A stretch of DNA of 64,000 nucleotides from CAYUWG01 sp964448285 (GCA_964448285.1 CAYUWG010000002.1:1-64000), one strand, 5' to 3'. Positions 36,154-45,693 are shown, numbered from the stretch's first letter. Notes: generated by a model from the letters alone, not told the origin. Made by a program: numbers and translations.

Positions 36154-36387
36154 GGTGGTTGAAATGTCACGTGGGCATTGTGGACTTCTGTCCTTTATGC
36201 ATTTTCACTTCGTACGGCATAAGCGCCTGAAACGAAATCGCTTGTCTTTTCTTCGTGTGAGTCTATTCGATGAGATTGTTTGTTTGTGTGGTTCTCGATG
36301 CTGTGTGCACTCCCGAATGGTAGCCCACAGTGTGAGGAGAAGCTTGGGACTATTCTACAACATCCTTATGCAAAGCGCAAGAACGAA

Positions 36388-37989
36388 TCATTTGAAAATC
36401 GTGAGGAGTGTATTGCCGGAAAACGTTTTTCCCGATGTCGTTTCCCTCGCACGCATCTCCACGACGTATGTACCCGGGATGCTGACGAGCTTTATTGGAA
36501 AGGAGTACGTCCCTGCAGGAAGATATCCGGTGAAGGGAACTTCGATGGTTCGTCCCAGAACGTCGTGAATGCTGAGCGTAATGTGAGATGCGCCGGCGAG
36601 ATCAACCTTCACTGTTGCCAGGGGCGAGTTCGAGAGCGTGGTCGGATTTGGAAAGAGTGAATGGAGAAGTGTTCTGTCGGGAATCATCGGCGGTTTGTCT
36701 GCTTCAGTCGTTCTATCGATCAACGCAGTGTGAACGCTCAATTGACCATTGTTCATGCGAGTCCAGATGGGTCGGACTCGCCCGTTCAACGCCGCAATGC
36801 CGATATAATCACCGAAGAAAGTCATTGCGGTCGGAATAAACGCTGCTTCGCTGATGACTTCGTTCTTAAATGTCGCACCGCCATCGGTGGAGCGTGCAAG
36901 GTAAACGTCGGTCGAATCGGAGGAGTACATGCGGCGATCGTAATAGACGACAAGCAATTCCCCGGTGTGCTGATCGACCGTTGCCCACGTGAAGAATTGT
37001 GCTTTTCGATTGCCAAGCGAATCGTCGTTGACACGAATCACGTCCGACCATGTATCGCCCCGATCGGTAGAGCGCATCACGAAAACGTCGGGATCGCCGT
37101 TCCGCATATCGATCCAGTTGATATAGACGTTTCCCCGATGCGGTGAATTCGAGAGGTCTGCGAGCGTTACGGGAAAGCCATTGTGCCGGTTGATTCCCGA
37201 GATGGGGATATTCCATCCGCCGGCCAACGGAGTCAGAACGCGGTCCTTTTCCCACGTTTCGCCACCGTCGAAGGAGCGATCGAAGTACATCCCATCCGGC
37301 CCCGACCATGCGACATAGATTTCACCGTTCGGGCCTACGGCCGGAACCGCGCCTTCCATCGTGTTATCGCTGTCGATAGCATCGCCGGCCTTATCGCTGA
37401 TGCGGACGAATGGATCGAACGTCACTCCTTGGTCTCGCGAACGGGCAAAGACAATGACGCTGCTGTCTTTCGGTTGTGAACTGCCGTACTTCGTAAAGTC
37501 CGTCCATGTCATGTAGATGTTGCCGCGAAACGGACTGTTCGACATATCGGCGATGAGCCATTCCTTGTCCTGTAAACTTGAATTGTAGAGGCTCCCGGCT
37601 CTGGCAGAATCCGAACTCGGCCCACGAACTTTGAATCCCGTGGACCACGTCATCCCACCGTCATCACTATAACGAACGGTAATTGCGTCCCATCCCTGCG
37701 TGAGATTTCCGATATATGCCCGTCCGGTATGATCGAACGTTACCGAGGGATCGCCCCAGGTTCCCGACGGAAGTTGCATCTGTGTCCATGTTCGCCCGCC
37801 ATCGAACGAACGAAAGACGTAGCGAAGATTCGCGCCCGCAATCAGGTTATCCGGATTGATGGGATTGATGGCGACCGTCACTTCCTGGGGATTCGAACCC
37901 GATTGGTTCACCCTTACGTTCGTTACTTGTGCATACACCATGACTGAGGTGAGTAACAGGAGAATGAATGCAAAACTCAAAGACTTCAT
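36388..37989 (-). CDS. Secreted BNR/sialidase-like beta-propeller with T9SS sorting domain
   Basis: A 533-residue secreted protein. The ATG at 37989 gives a clear signal peptide (residues 1-20, ending V-Y-A-Q); the longer open frame upstream is not needed. The body carries repeated F-R-S-F-D-G-G-R-T-W, Y-S-D-D-G-G-M-T-W, D-R-S-F-D-G-G-E-T-W and similar Asp-box (BNR) turns, the pattern of six-bladed sialidase-like propellers. The catalytic residues of true sialidases are not evident. The last ~80 residues (L-F-P-N-P-T..., G-T-Y-S-F and V-V-E-M-R-A) are a type IX sorting domain. It is probably a surface or secreted binding protein. The LysE gene lies 16 bases upstream on the same strand. Confidence 0.85.
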   Translation of the reverse strand: MKSLSFAFILLLLTSVMVYAQVTNVRVNQSGSNPQEVTVAINPINPDNLIAGANLRYVFRSFDGGRTWTQMQLPSGTWGDPSVTFDHTGRAYIGNLTQGWDAITVRYSDDGGMTWSTGFKVRGPSSDSARAGSLYNSSLQDKEWLIADMSNSPFRGNIYMTWTDFTKYGSSQPKDSSVIVFARSRDQGVTFDPFVRISDKAGDAIDSDNTMEGAVPAVGPNGEIYVAWSGPDGMYFDRSFDGGETWEKDRVLTPLAGGWNIPISGINRHNGFPVTLADLSNSPHRGNVYINWIDMRNGDPDVFVMRSTDRGDTWSDVIRVNDDSLGNRKAQFFTWATVDQHTGELLVVYYDRRMYSSDSTDVYLARSTDGGATFKNEVISEAAFIPTAMTFFGDYIGIAALNGRVRPIWTRMNNGQLSVHTALIDRTTEADKPPMIPDRTLLHSLFPNPTTLSNSPLATVKVDLAGASHITLSIHDVLGRTIEVPFTGYLPAGTYSFPIKLVSIPGTYVVEMRARETTSGKTFSGNTLLTIFK

Positions 37990-38005
37990 AAAACGAAACC
38001 GATGT

Positions 38006-38659
38006 TTAGGAAACAGGGAGCTGACCGCTGAGAATATTGATTGAGAAGTACAGAGCGAAACCCATGACAACGACAGCCATCACCTTACCCGTATTGCGAA
38101 TGAAAGCAGGAGAGAGTGAGTGACGGCGGCTGCGAACGAACAACGCGAGCGTGAGAAACCATGCAAAGCTTCCTACGCCTGTTGCTCCTGAAAAGACGAT
38201 CTTTTCCCAGAACGCAGTGCCGAGTAAACCCCAGGCAGTGAGCGTCCCAAGGACGGCGGTCCACGATATGAATAAGGTCGGATTCGCGACTGCCATCGTG
38301 ATTCCAAGGAGGATCGCCGCGTACCAGCGCCCGTTTCTCTCTTGTGGTGAAGCGTTCACGTCGATCTTTCTCTTTCCATCGACAAGAAGCATGCGTACGC
38401 CATACACGAAAAGGACAATGCACAAACCGACCTGGACATACGTGTTCTGCAAATACGGTGCGACGAGAGAAATCAATCCTAACGTGATGACAAGGCAATA
38501 GACGATATCGATAACCACGGATCCTAAGGAGACGAACAACCCACGGAAGGTCTCATGTTGAAGCGTCTTTTGAGCGACGAAAAGCGTTATCGGACCGAGG
38601 GGAATCGTCATGAGAATCCCAATGAAAAAGCCGATAGTTGCGTTAAGAAGTAGATTCAT
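38006..38659 (-). CDS. LysE-family amino-acid exporter
   Basis: A 217-residue membrane protein with six hydrophobic helices. The first loop, I-P-L-G-P-I-T-L-F-V-A (about 19-29), is the family signature (P-G-P region), and A-V-A-N-P-T-L-F-I-S-W (about 142-152) is the second conserved part. LysE/RhtB proteins export basic or small amino acids and derivatives. The substrate is not shown. Downstream lies the BNR-repeat gene and upstream a PLP decarboxylase gene on the same strand; export of the decarboxylase product is a possible but untested link. Confidence 0.85.
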   Translation of the reverse strand: MNLLLNATIGFFIGILMTIPLGPITLFVAQKTLQHETFRGLFVSLGSVVIDIVYCLVITLGLISLVAPYLQNTYVQVGLCIVLFVYGVRMLLVDGKRKIDVNASPQERNGRWYAAILLGITMAVANPTLFISWTAVLGTLTAWGLLGTAFWEKIVFSGATGVGSFAWFLTLALFVRSRRHSLSPAFIRNTGKVMAVVVMGFALYFSINILSGQLPVS

Positions 38660-38706
38660 CCGAAAAAGAGTGGTTACTCACTGGCGGCATGGAGAACATA
38701 CGAAAA

Positions 38707-40119
38707 TCATTGAGGGGGAAAAATCACTTGTTCCGATTTTCCGGTCATCATCTCTTCCGCAATGCGCGCGAAGGATTCCATTTTGCCGTGCAGCTCGGGA
38801 ATGACGTCAGCATGTTCCGGTTTCATCAGACAACTGCGAAGGACCGTGACGGAATCCTGATCCGGTTTGACCGAGGGATACCGCGCCCGAATCGTGGAAA
38901 CAGGCACGCGCAGGATGCTGACATAGACCGGACTTCGTGGATCTTCCATAGCAATGCGAAAGACGGTTTCATTCAATCGCGATAGCGTGCCGGCGGAATC
39001 ATCGGGTGAGCCGGCGAAATACGTCACGATATCGAGTTCGGGATCGAGGAGAAGTGAGAGTGAGGTGGATGTTCGCAGAAGCTGTGTCCACGCGAGCGCC
39101 GCACGTCTGCAACGCGAAAGGAGTGAACCAAGCCCATCGGCGGTGAGAGGAAAGCAGCGCAGCGTGAACCAGAGCGCTGCGGCGGATGCACCGGCACGCG
39201 AGCACTCGAGGCTGATTTCTCCGAGGTGCAGGTCATTCGACGTGAAATAGGTATATGGCGAATCGTGTTTGTAAAAACGTCCGACCGCGGGATCTCGAAA
39301 GAGAATGCATCCGCAACCGTACGGTTGCAGTCCATGCTTGTGCGGGTCGATGGCAATGCTGTCGCATTGGGCGAGCGCCTGGAAAATTTCCCGATGGACC
39401 AGCGCTTCATCCGCGAGCAAGCGATAGAATCCTCCGTACGCTGCATCGGCATGAATGCGGAAGCCGAACTCATTCCGTAACTCCAACAAGCCGTCCAGCG
39501 GATCGAGCGCTCCCAATCCGGTCGTGCCGATCGTTGCCACGACCGTTCCGATATTCTCGGAAAGCGCAAGCCGCCGCAACGCATCGAGATCCATCTTCCC
39601 GTTCTTGTCGGAAGGGATCTCTATCCATTTCGCACTGAGGACTTTGCACATGCGCTTATGTGTGTAATGCGCCTGCGATGAAAAGGCTATCGAGCTGAGC
39701 GGTCGCAAACAGTTCGCAATCCAGAGAGCTTCGAGGTTGGCGATAGTCCCGCTGCTCGTCAGATGCCCGAGGTGGGGAGTCATTCCAAACATGGAGGCAA
39801 TGTCGGCAACGACTTCTTTCTCCATTTGACCTGTTGCAGGTCCGCCATCGAGCGCATGGTTGTTCGGATTGATCAACTGCGTCGCGAAATAGCCGAGCAT
39901 CGCAATCGGATGCGGCGGTTTGATCATCTGGCCTGCATAGAGAGGATGGAAAAACGGGTAGTTGTTTCCAAGCCGTTCGGTCAATTCATCCAAAGCCCTC
40001 TCCACGACAGAGCTATCGATCCTCGATGCGTCCGCGGAAGCAGGTTCCCACTTCTTTCGCCAATCCTCATGGCGCCTCAAGGCTTCCAGCAGGTAATCGC
40101 CTAAGGGGAAATTAGTCAT
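38707..40119 (-). CDS. PLP-dependent group II amino-acid decarboxylase
   Basis: A 470-residue decarboxylase of the aromatic-L-amino-acid/glutamate/tyrosine group. The PLP lysine is Lys261 in D-P-H-K-H-G-L-Q-P, the aspartate that contacts the PLP nitrogen is Asp225 (H-A-D-A-A-Y-G-G), and His151 (S-Q-A-H-Y-T) is the stacking residue. The T-S-S-G-T-I-A-N-L-E-A motif is also present. The substrate amino acid cannot be read from sequence. It overlaps surE by 8 bases, so it is co-transcribed with surE, and the LysE-type exporter lies downstream after a 47-base gap. Confidence 0.9.
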   Translation of the reverse strand: MTNFPLGDYLLEALRRHEDWRKKWEPASADASRIDSSVVERALDELTERLGNNYPFFHPLYAGQMIKPPHPIAMLGYFATQLINPNNHALDGGPATGQMEKEVVADIASMFGMTPHLGHLTSSGTIANLEALWIANCLRPLSSIAFSSQAHYTHKRMCKVLSAKWIEIPSDKNGKMDLDALRRLALSENIGTVVATIGTTGLGALDPLDGLLELRNEFGFRIHADAAYGGFYRLLADEALVHREIFQALAQCDSIAIDPHKHGLQPYGCGCILFRDPAVGRFYKHDSPYTYFTSNDLHLGEISLECSRAGASAAALWFTLRCFPLTADGLGSLLSRCRRAALAWTQLLRTSTSLSLLLDPELDIVTYFAGSPDDSAGTLSRLNETVFRIAMEDPRSPVYVSILRVPVSTIRARYPSVKPDQDSVTVLRSCLMKPEHADVIPELHGKMESFARIAEEMMTGKSEQVIFPPQ

Positions 40120-40948
40120 GCGACCGGGTTTTACTTCCGCGAGCGGTTCGGCGTATCGATGGATCCGGGAGCTTCATCGAAGGCCATTGGAGATTCCACT
40201 GCTGCAGTTCAAGGTACTGGCGTTCGTCCGTGAGGCTGTAATGCAATGGCGTAACGGAAATTTTATTCTGTCGCAAGGCGGCATCATCCGATTGCGGGTC
40301 GTCATCCCAGACGTAGCGCCCGACAAGCCAGTAGTAAGCCTTCCCATTGGGATCGGAACGAACTTCGAAACCGTCGTCCCACCAGGATTTCCCTTGTCGC
40401 GTTATCGCGATGCCGGCTATTTCTTTTGGCGGGACATCGGGAACGTTGACGTTCAGGAGGATTCCTTTCGGTAAGCCTCGTTTCAGAACCGTTCGGGCAA
40501 TGAGCCGGGCACATTCAGCAGCGACGCTCAAATCCCTGTCTTGCGCATGAGAGGCATGACTGATTGCGATTGAAGGGATGCCGAGAATCGTTCCTTCAGT
40601 CGCAGCGGACACGGTGCCGGAGTACAGAACGTTGACCGACGTGTTCATGCCATGGTTGATCCCCGAAATAACGAGATCCGGCTTGCGATCGAGGAGCGTG
40701 GAAACGCCGAGTTTGACGCTGTCCGCCGGTGTTCCTTCCACCGCCCATCCTTTGAAGTCCCTTCCCCGCGAAATGGGACGCGCACGAAGCGGCATTTGCA
40801 TCGTGATCGAATGGCCGACCGCACTTTGCTGAGTGGCAGGCGCCACGACGATCACTTTCGCGAAGCCCGTGAGTGCTTTTACAAGCGCGAGTATCCCTGG
40901 TGAATCATATCCATCGTCGTTCGAAACGAGAATGAGTGGTTTTTTCAT
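40112..40948 (-). CDS. surE: 5'/3'-nucleotidase SurE
   Basis: A 278-residue SurE, a metal-dependent nucleotidase and stationary-phase survival protein. The active site begins with V-S-N-D-D-G-Y (8-14; Asp11, Asp12), followed by A-P-A-T-Q-Q-S-A-V-G-H-S, V-E-G-T-P-A-D-S-V and S-G-I-N-H-G-M-N, with Y-S-G-T-V-S-A-A-T-E-G. Slightly longer at the C-terminus than the E. coli enzyme. The start has good context at 40948. Its end overlaps the PLP decarboxylase gene by 8 bases. Confidence 0.95.
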   Translation of the reverse strand: MKKPLILVSNDDGYDSPGILALVKALTGFAKVIVVAPATQQSAVGHSITMQMPLRARPISRGRDFKGWAVEGTPADSVKLGVSTLLDRKPDLVISGINHGMNTSVNVLYSGTVSAATEGTILGIPSIAISHASHAQDRDLSVAAECARLIARTVLKRGLPKGILLNVNVPDVPPKEIAGIAITRQGKSWWDDGFEVRSDPNGKAYYWLVGRYVWDDDPQSDDAALRQNKISVTPLHYSLTDERQYLELQQWNLQWPSMKLPDPSIRRTARGSKTRSHD

Positions 40949-41314
40949 GCACGGTGTGTTCGGTGATTCATCTGCGAAACGAATGTACGAATGACGCTGC
41001 GCATCTGGAAAGATGGAGGTCGGAACCGAAATGACAGGTGTGTTTTCTCCGTTGACGTAGTCGATCCATCGAGAGTGGGAGTTTCTGATTTTCTCCGCAG
41101 ATTATGATGGAATTCGAACGCGGATTGAAATTGATAAAGAACGAATTCTAAGATCAGGGACAGCGCAATGTTTGTCGAAGGGAAGTTTGTTAAACCGCAT
41201 GCGTTTCGATTACTCAGAAGGACGGTAAATGAAAGACATCGCATCTCCTGCATTTGTAACTTCTCAGCCAACTCACCTGTCTCCCAAAGAACGAAAACAG
41301 AAGAAAGACCTGCC
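40949..41314. other. Divergent intergenic region surE / CotH gene
   Basis: About 365 bases. Open frames exist on both strands, but they read as non-coding: the plus-strand one lacks a signal peptide at its start and the minus-strand one overlaps the CotH gene. I take the region as promoters for surE (minus) and the CotH gene (plus). No clear promoter motif or hairpin could be pinned down. Confidence 0.45.
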
Positions 41315-43690
41315 ATGAATCGCGCGAACCTCATCCTTGCTTTCCTTATTACCCTTCCGCTGATGGTACCGGCCCAAAGACTACCAATGGAGATGTCGAT
41401 TACGGAGGACGGTCGAAGACTCACCATTGGAGGGAAACCTTCGACCGGTTTGTATGATTCGGCGATCCTTCGTACGGTCGAGCTGCAGTTCTCACAACCC
41501 AACTACTGGCAGACGCTGAAGAATAACTATGCATCCGGAACGGATCTCCCCGCAACGATGATCGTTGACGGGAAAACATATGACAGCGTTGGAGTGCGGT
41601 TCAAAGGCCAGACGTCCTACACACAGTTTCAGAACTCGGATAAGAAGTCGTTCAACATCACGATGGATTATGCCAAAGCGAATCAGGACCTCATGGGGTA
41701 TTCGACGTTGAACTTCAACAACAGCGCGTTCGATCACACGTTCATCCGCGAGGTCTTTTACCTTCACCAGATTCGCAATCACATTCCGGCTGCGAAAGCG
41801 AACTACATCCGGCTTTCAATTAACGGCCAGGATTGGGGACTCTATCCGAACGTGCAACAGATCAACCGAACGTATCTGAGCGAATGGTTTTTGAGTAACG
41901 ATGGATCCAATTGGCGGGCAGACCGTCCTAAGGGTTCAACCGGTTTCCCGGGCGGCTGGGGAGATGGGACAGCCGCGATGAATTACCTCGGTTCCGATAC
42001 GACGAAGTACCAGACGTACTATACTTTGAAGAGCAGCAATCAGGACAAACCGTGGGATATTCTCGTTGCGACGTGTAACGCGTTGAACAACACTTCGATT
42101 GCCGAGCTGCCCACGGTTCTTCCGGCCTATCTCGACATCGATAGGACGTTGTGGTTTCTTGCATGCGAAATCGCCTTCACGGACGATGACGGCTATGTCT
42201 TCAAAGGGAAAATGGATTACTTCGTTTACTACGAACCGGAAACGGGACGCATGACGCCGTTGGAATTCGACGGGAACACCGTCATGGAATCACGGAATGT
42301 GAACTGGAGTCCTTTCTACAATGAAACGAAAGCCAACTACCCGCTGCTGAACAAAATTCTTGCAGTCCCGCAATGGCGGCAGCGATACCTCGCGCACATG
42401 CGGACGGTGATCAGCGAGTTGCTCGATCCCGCATCGTGCAATCGCATAATGGATTCCTACAAAGCGCAGATCGACACCATCGTGCAGCGCGATCCAAAGA
42501 AGATCTATTCGTACAATCAATTCGTCACCGGCATCGAATCGCTGAAGACACTCATAGCGAACCGGCGGAATGTGCTGTCGGGAAACGTTGAAGTATCCCA
42601 AACGCCGCCAATTATTCAGACGGCATCCTATTCGAATCCTGGCGGTGTGGAATGGAAACCGCCGGCAGAGAATGAGGAAGTCATCGTTCGTGCGCGCGTG
42701 ACATCGACCGTTGGGATTTCGCAAGTCAACCTGTATTTCTCTGAAGGCCTTGTCGGGAATTTCACAGCCATCCAGATGCTTGATGATGGGCGGCATGACG
42801 ATTACGCTGCGAACGACGGCGTGTACGGCGCACGCATTCCCGGAAAGAATGCCGGAACCTGGGTGCGCTTTTATATCGAAGCAGCCGCGAATAACGCTGC
42901 GAAGTCGGTGAGCTATTTCCCCGCCGGCGCTGAACACGACGTCTTCATCTACAGAGTGAATCTTAACACTGCCGAAGCCTCGGTCGTGATCAATGAAGTG
43001 ATGGCCTCGAACAGCAAAACTGCAAGCGATGAAGCGGATCAGTTCGACGATTGGATTGAACTATACAACCGGACTGGGTCACCCATCGACCTCGGCGGAT
43101 ATTCTCTCACGGACAATCCGGCATTGCTCGATAAGTGGAAGTTACCCGCAGGGAGTATCATTCCCGCGGACGGCTATCTCATCGTCTGGGCCGACGAAGA
43201 TGGAAAGCAGGGACCTCTTCATGCGAATTTCAAACTTTCCGCCGATGGTGAAATGCTGATGCTGTTGACGCCCGAAGGTGAACTGATGGATAGCATTTCA
43301 TTCGGGCCTCAGGTGACGGACATGGGTTATGCTCGCGTCCCCAATGGAACGGGACCTTTCCGAATTCAGGATCCGACATTCGAAGCGAATAACAACACGG
43401 TCGCTTCCATCGAAACGCTGGATCAGTCGGATATCGCGCTTACCCTTTATCCTCAACCTTCGAGCGGCGTACTCACTGTTTCATATCGAAGCTCGGGAAG
43501 TGAAACGGGTTCGCTCGCACTCTTCGATATCTTCGGGAGACTTCTCAAGCAATATCAGACAACCGTCGTCACCAACGGCCGGGTTGTGCAAACGGTGAAT
43601 CTCGATAAGTCATTCGCGCCGGGGACGTACATCGTGCAAGCCACTGTCGGCAAATCCGTTTATCGAAAGACCTTCGTTCTCATTCGCTAA
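41315..43690 (+). CDS. Secreted CotH-kinase/lamin-tail protein with T9SS sorting domain
   Basis: A 791-residue secreted protein. I use the ATG at 41315, which follows AAGAAAG and gives a signal peptide ending in V-P-A-Q. Order: CotH-type protein kinase domain (about 40-420, with D-S-V-G-V-R-F-K-G, K-S-F-N-I-T-M-D, L-N-F-N-N and later T-P-L-E-F-D-G-N-T), a beta-sandwich (about 430-540), a lamin-tail domain (about 550-675, with I-N-E-V-M-A-S-N and D-D-W-I-E-L-Y-N) and a C-terminal T9SS sorting domain (about 705-791). CotH proteins phosphorylate spore-coat proteins in Bacillus; the role in surface export here is unknown. A MITE-like element follows 18 bases after the stop. Confidence 0.88.
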   Translation: MNRANLILAFLITLPLMVPAQRLPMEMSITEDGRRLTIGGKPSTGLYDSAILRTVELQFSQPNYWQTLKNNYASGTDLPATMIVDGKTYDSVGVRFKGQTSYTQFQNSDKKSFNITMDYAKANQDLMGYSTLNFNNSAFDHTFIREVFYLHQIRNHIPAAKANYIRLSINGQDWGLYPNVQQINRTYLSEWFLSNDGSNWRADRPKGSTGFPGGWGDGTAAMNYLGSDTTKYQTYYTLKSSNQDKPWDILVATCNALNNTSIAELPTVLPAYLDIDRTLWFLACEIAFTDDDGYVFKGKMDYFVYYEPETGRMTPLEFDGNTVMESRNVNWSPFYNETKANYPLLNKILAVPQWRQRYLAHMRTVISELLDPASCNRIMDSYKAQIDTIVQRDPKKIYSYNQFVTGIESLKTLIANRRNVLSGNVEVSQTPPIIQTASYSNPGGVEWKPPAENEEVIVRARVTSTVGISQVNLYFSEGLVGNFTAIQMLDDGRHDDYAANDGVYGARIPGKNAGTWVRFYIEAAANNAAKSVSYFPAGAEHDVFIYRVNLNTAEASVVINEVMASNSKTASDEADQFDDWIELYNRTGSPIDLGGYSLTDNPALLDKWKLPAGSIIPADGYLIVWADEDGKQGPLHANFKLSADGEMLMLLTPEGELMDSISFGPQVTDMGYARVPNGTGPFRIQDPTFEANNNTVASIETLDQSDIALTLYPQPSSGVLTVSYRSSGSETGSLALFDIFGRLLKQYQTTVVTNGRVVQTVNLDKSFAPGTYIVQATVGKSVYRKTFVLIR

Positions 43691-43708
43691 ATACACAACG
43701 TAGCATTA

Positions 43709-43827
43709 GAGGCTGTCTTAAACGGCAATGCCTCGTCACGGTGAGCGTAGTCGAACCGTGACATGCCGGCGCATTCATCCTTCGACTGCGCTCAGGATGA
43801 TGTTGGAGTGACACTTGGGACAGCCTC
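43709..43827. mobile_element. MITE-like palindromic element with 9-bp terminal inverted repeats
   Basis: The ends GAGGCTGTC (43709-43717) and GACAGCCTC (43819-43827) are perfect inverted repeats. Inside lie two hairpins: CACGGT...ACCGTG (about 43737-43760) and TCATCCT...AGGATGA (about 43776-43801), whose loops are near complements of each other. There is no open reading frame. A related degenerate unit is at 29793-29860. The element has no transposase, so it would be moved in trans. Confidence 0.72.
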
Positions 43828-43887
43828 AACAGACATCTCAGAAGCTCTTCCGGAAAGCAAAACAAGGATACCCTATTCGTGTGATAA

Positions 43888-43964
43888 CCGGCTCATGAGG
43901 CCGGAATCTGCGAACGATCATCTCTTGAATTGACATTCGTCATTCCGAGGAAAGTTGACATTCG
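43888..43964 (+). promoter_or_regulatory. Probable promoter/operator of the MerR-sulfur operon
   Basis: Upstream of the MerR gene there is a dyad CCGGC-7-GCCGG (43888-43904, centred on CTCATGAG) and an exact 10-base direct repeat TTGACATTCG at 43930-43939 and 43955-43964. Each repeat contains a TTGACA. MerR regulators often bind a dyad between promoter elements, but which of these is used is not known. Confidence 0.4.
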
Positions 43965-43993
43965 CCAATATGAACTTCGGAAATGGCGCACGC

Positions 43994-44428
43994 ATGAATC
44001 CGCATCACGATACTCCCCTTTACCCGATAAGCAGCGCAGCACAGATGCTTGGAATTTCCGTCCACACGCTCCGGATGTACGAGCGCGAAGAGCTGATCAT
44101 CCCGCACAAGAAGGAGAGCGGGAGAAGGCTCTACTCGCTGAAGGACATCGAACGGATGCAATGCATTCGGCGCGCACTCACGGAGGAGAGGATGAGCATC
44201 GAAGCGATCAAGCGCATTCTCTCGCTTGCACCATGCTGGGCGATCATTCATTGTCCCGAAGCAGACAGGCATGCGTGCCCCGCCTATCGTGGCGCGACGA
44301 TTCCCTGCTGGTCGCATAAGCACCATTCGAATGTCTGCGCAAGAATCGAATGCCGCGAGTGCGAGGTCTATAACGACTATGCGGATTGCCATTCGATCAA
44401 AACAAAACTCACGGAATTGCTTCCCTGA
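43994..44428 (+). CDS. Cysteine-rich MerR-family regulator
   Basis: A 144-residue MerR-type regulator. The N-terminal winged helix-turn-helix contains P-I-S-S-A-A-Q-M-L-G-I-S-V-H-T-L-R-M-Y-E-R-E (about 11-32) and G-R-R-L-Y-S-L-K-D-I-E-R-M (43-55). The C-terminal part is unusual for the family: eight cysteines (81, 87, 95, 105, 115, 120, 123 and 132), with C-R-E-C at 120-123, which could bind metal, an Fe-S cluster or react with persulfides. The start could also be the ATG at 43970; 43994 is nearer the domain. It lies 34 bases ahead of the sulfide:quinone-reductase-like gene on the same strand, so it very likely controls that operon. Confidence 0.82.
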   Translation: MNPHHDTPLYPISSAAQMLGISVHTLRMYEREELIIPHKKESGRRLYSLKDIERMQCIRRALTEERMSIEAIKRILSLAPCWAIIHCPEADRHACPAYRGATIPCWSHKHHSNVCARIECRECEVYNDYADCHSIKTKLTELLP

Positions 44429-44462
44429 GCTTCATCCATCAGAGACACAATCGAAGTTCACT

Positions 44463-45692
44463 ATGAAAAAGCTTGTCATACTCGGTGCCGGAACAGCAGG
44501 CACCATCATGCTCAACAAACTCCACGGAACGCTCGACAAAAGCGAGTGGCAAATCACCATCGTGGATCAGTACGAGACACACTATTACCAACCCGGCTTT
44601 CTCTTCATCCCATTTGGGATTTACAGCCGGCGCGATGTCATCAAACCGAAGCGGGACTTCTTCCCCGTTGGCACGAACGTCGTGAGATCGAAGATCGAAA
44701 GAATCGAACCGGAGAGTAATCGCGTCATCCTCGAGGGAGGCGCGACGCTCCCGTACGATTATCTCATCATCGCAACGGGCGCACAGATCCATCCCGATGA
44801 AACGGAAGGGATGCGGGACGGACTCTGGCACAAGAGCGTCTTCGACTTTTATACGATCGAGGGCGCATGTGCGCTGGCTGAGTTTTTCAAGCATTGGGAA
44901 GGCGGCCGCCTCGTCATCAACATCACGGAAATGCCGATCAAGTGTCCCGTCGCTCCGCTGGAGTTTGCCTTTCTCGCGGACTGGTATTTCACCGAACGCG
45001 GCATGAGAGACAAGGTCGATATTCATTTTGTCACGCCGCTGCCGGGCGCCTTCACGAAACCGCGCGCGTCCTCGATTCTCGGAGACTTTCTCGAAAAGAA
45101 AAACATCCGGCTCACGAGCGAGTTCGCTATCGCTCGCGTCGATGTTGAAAACAAAACCGTCGTCTCATGGGATGAAACGGAAATTCCGTTCGACGTGCTT
45201 GTCACGATCCCCACGAACAAAGGCGACGATATGATCGAGCGCAGCGGCATGGGCGACGAACTCAACTTCGTCCCCACCGATAAGGAAACCCTCATGGCTG
45301 AAGGCTTCGACAATATCTTCGTCATCGGAGACGCAACGAATCTGCCAAGCTCGAAAGCAGGTTCGGTGGCGCACTTCCAGTCGGAGATTCTCTTTGAAAA
45401 TTTCCTCAGCGTCGTCGAAGGGCGCAAGCCTGTCGAACGCTTCGACGGCCATGCGAATTGCTTCATCGAATCGGGGTTCGGGAAAGGCATCCTCATCGAT
45501 TTCAACTACGACACCGAACCGCTGCCGGGGAAATTCCCCCTGCCGGGCGTCGGGCCGTTTTCCCTGCTGGAAGAAACGAAGATGAATCACTACGGCAAGA
45601 TCATGTTTCGATGGATGTACTGGAACTTCCTCCTCAAAGGACTGGAACTTCCCGTCGAATCCAACATGACGATGGCCGGGAAGAGAGCGTAA
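44463..45692 (+). CDS. Sulfide:quinone reductase-like flavoprotein
   Basis: A 409-residue FAD protein. The dinucleotide fold starts at V-I-L-G-A-G-T-A-G-T (5-14), and the second FAD motif is V-I-G-D-A-T-N-L-P (287-295). Cysteines Cys136, Cys161 (M-P-I-K-C-P-V-A-P) and Cys333 (H-A-N-C-F-I-E-S-G) sit where sulfide:quinone reductases hold the redox pair and the extra Cys. The C-terminal amphipathic stretch (about 360-400) could contact the membrane. SQR oxidises sulfide to polysulfide or persulfide and reduces quinone. It is followed without gap by DUF1641, then DsrC/TusE and DsrE genes, which fits sulfur oxidation or persulfide handling. A broader NAD(P)H dehydrogenase role is possible. Confidence 0.86.
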   Translation: MKKLVILGAGTAGTIMLNKLHGTLDKSEWQITIVDQYETHYYQPGFLFIPFGIYSRRDVIKPKRDFFPVGTNVVRSKIERIEPESNRVILEGGATLPYDYLIIATGAQIHPDETEGMRDGLWHKSVFDFYTIEGACALAEFFKHWEGGRLVINITEMPIKCPVAPLEFAFLADWYFTERGMRDKVDIHFVTPLPGAFTKPRASSILGDFLEKKNIRLTSEFAIARVDVENKTVVSWDETEIPFDVLVTIPTNKGDDMIERSGMGDELNFVPTDKETLMAEGFDNIFVIGDATNLPSSKAGSVAHFQSEILFENFLSVVEGRKPVERFDGHANCFIESGFGKGILIDFNYDTEPLPGKFPLPGVGPFSLLEETKMNHYGKIMFRWMYWNFLLKGLELPVESNMTMAGKRA

Positions 45693-45693
45693 C

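Noticed and set aside
40945..41502. 185-codon minus-strand frame between surE and the CotH gene
   Set aside because: It overlaps the CotH coding start, lacks motifs and a ribosome-binding site, and reads like promoter DNA.
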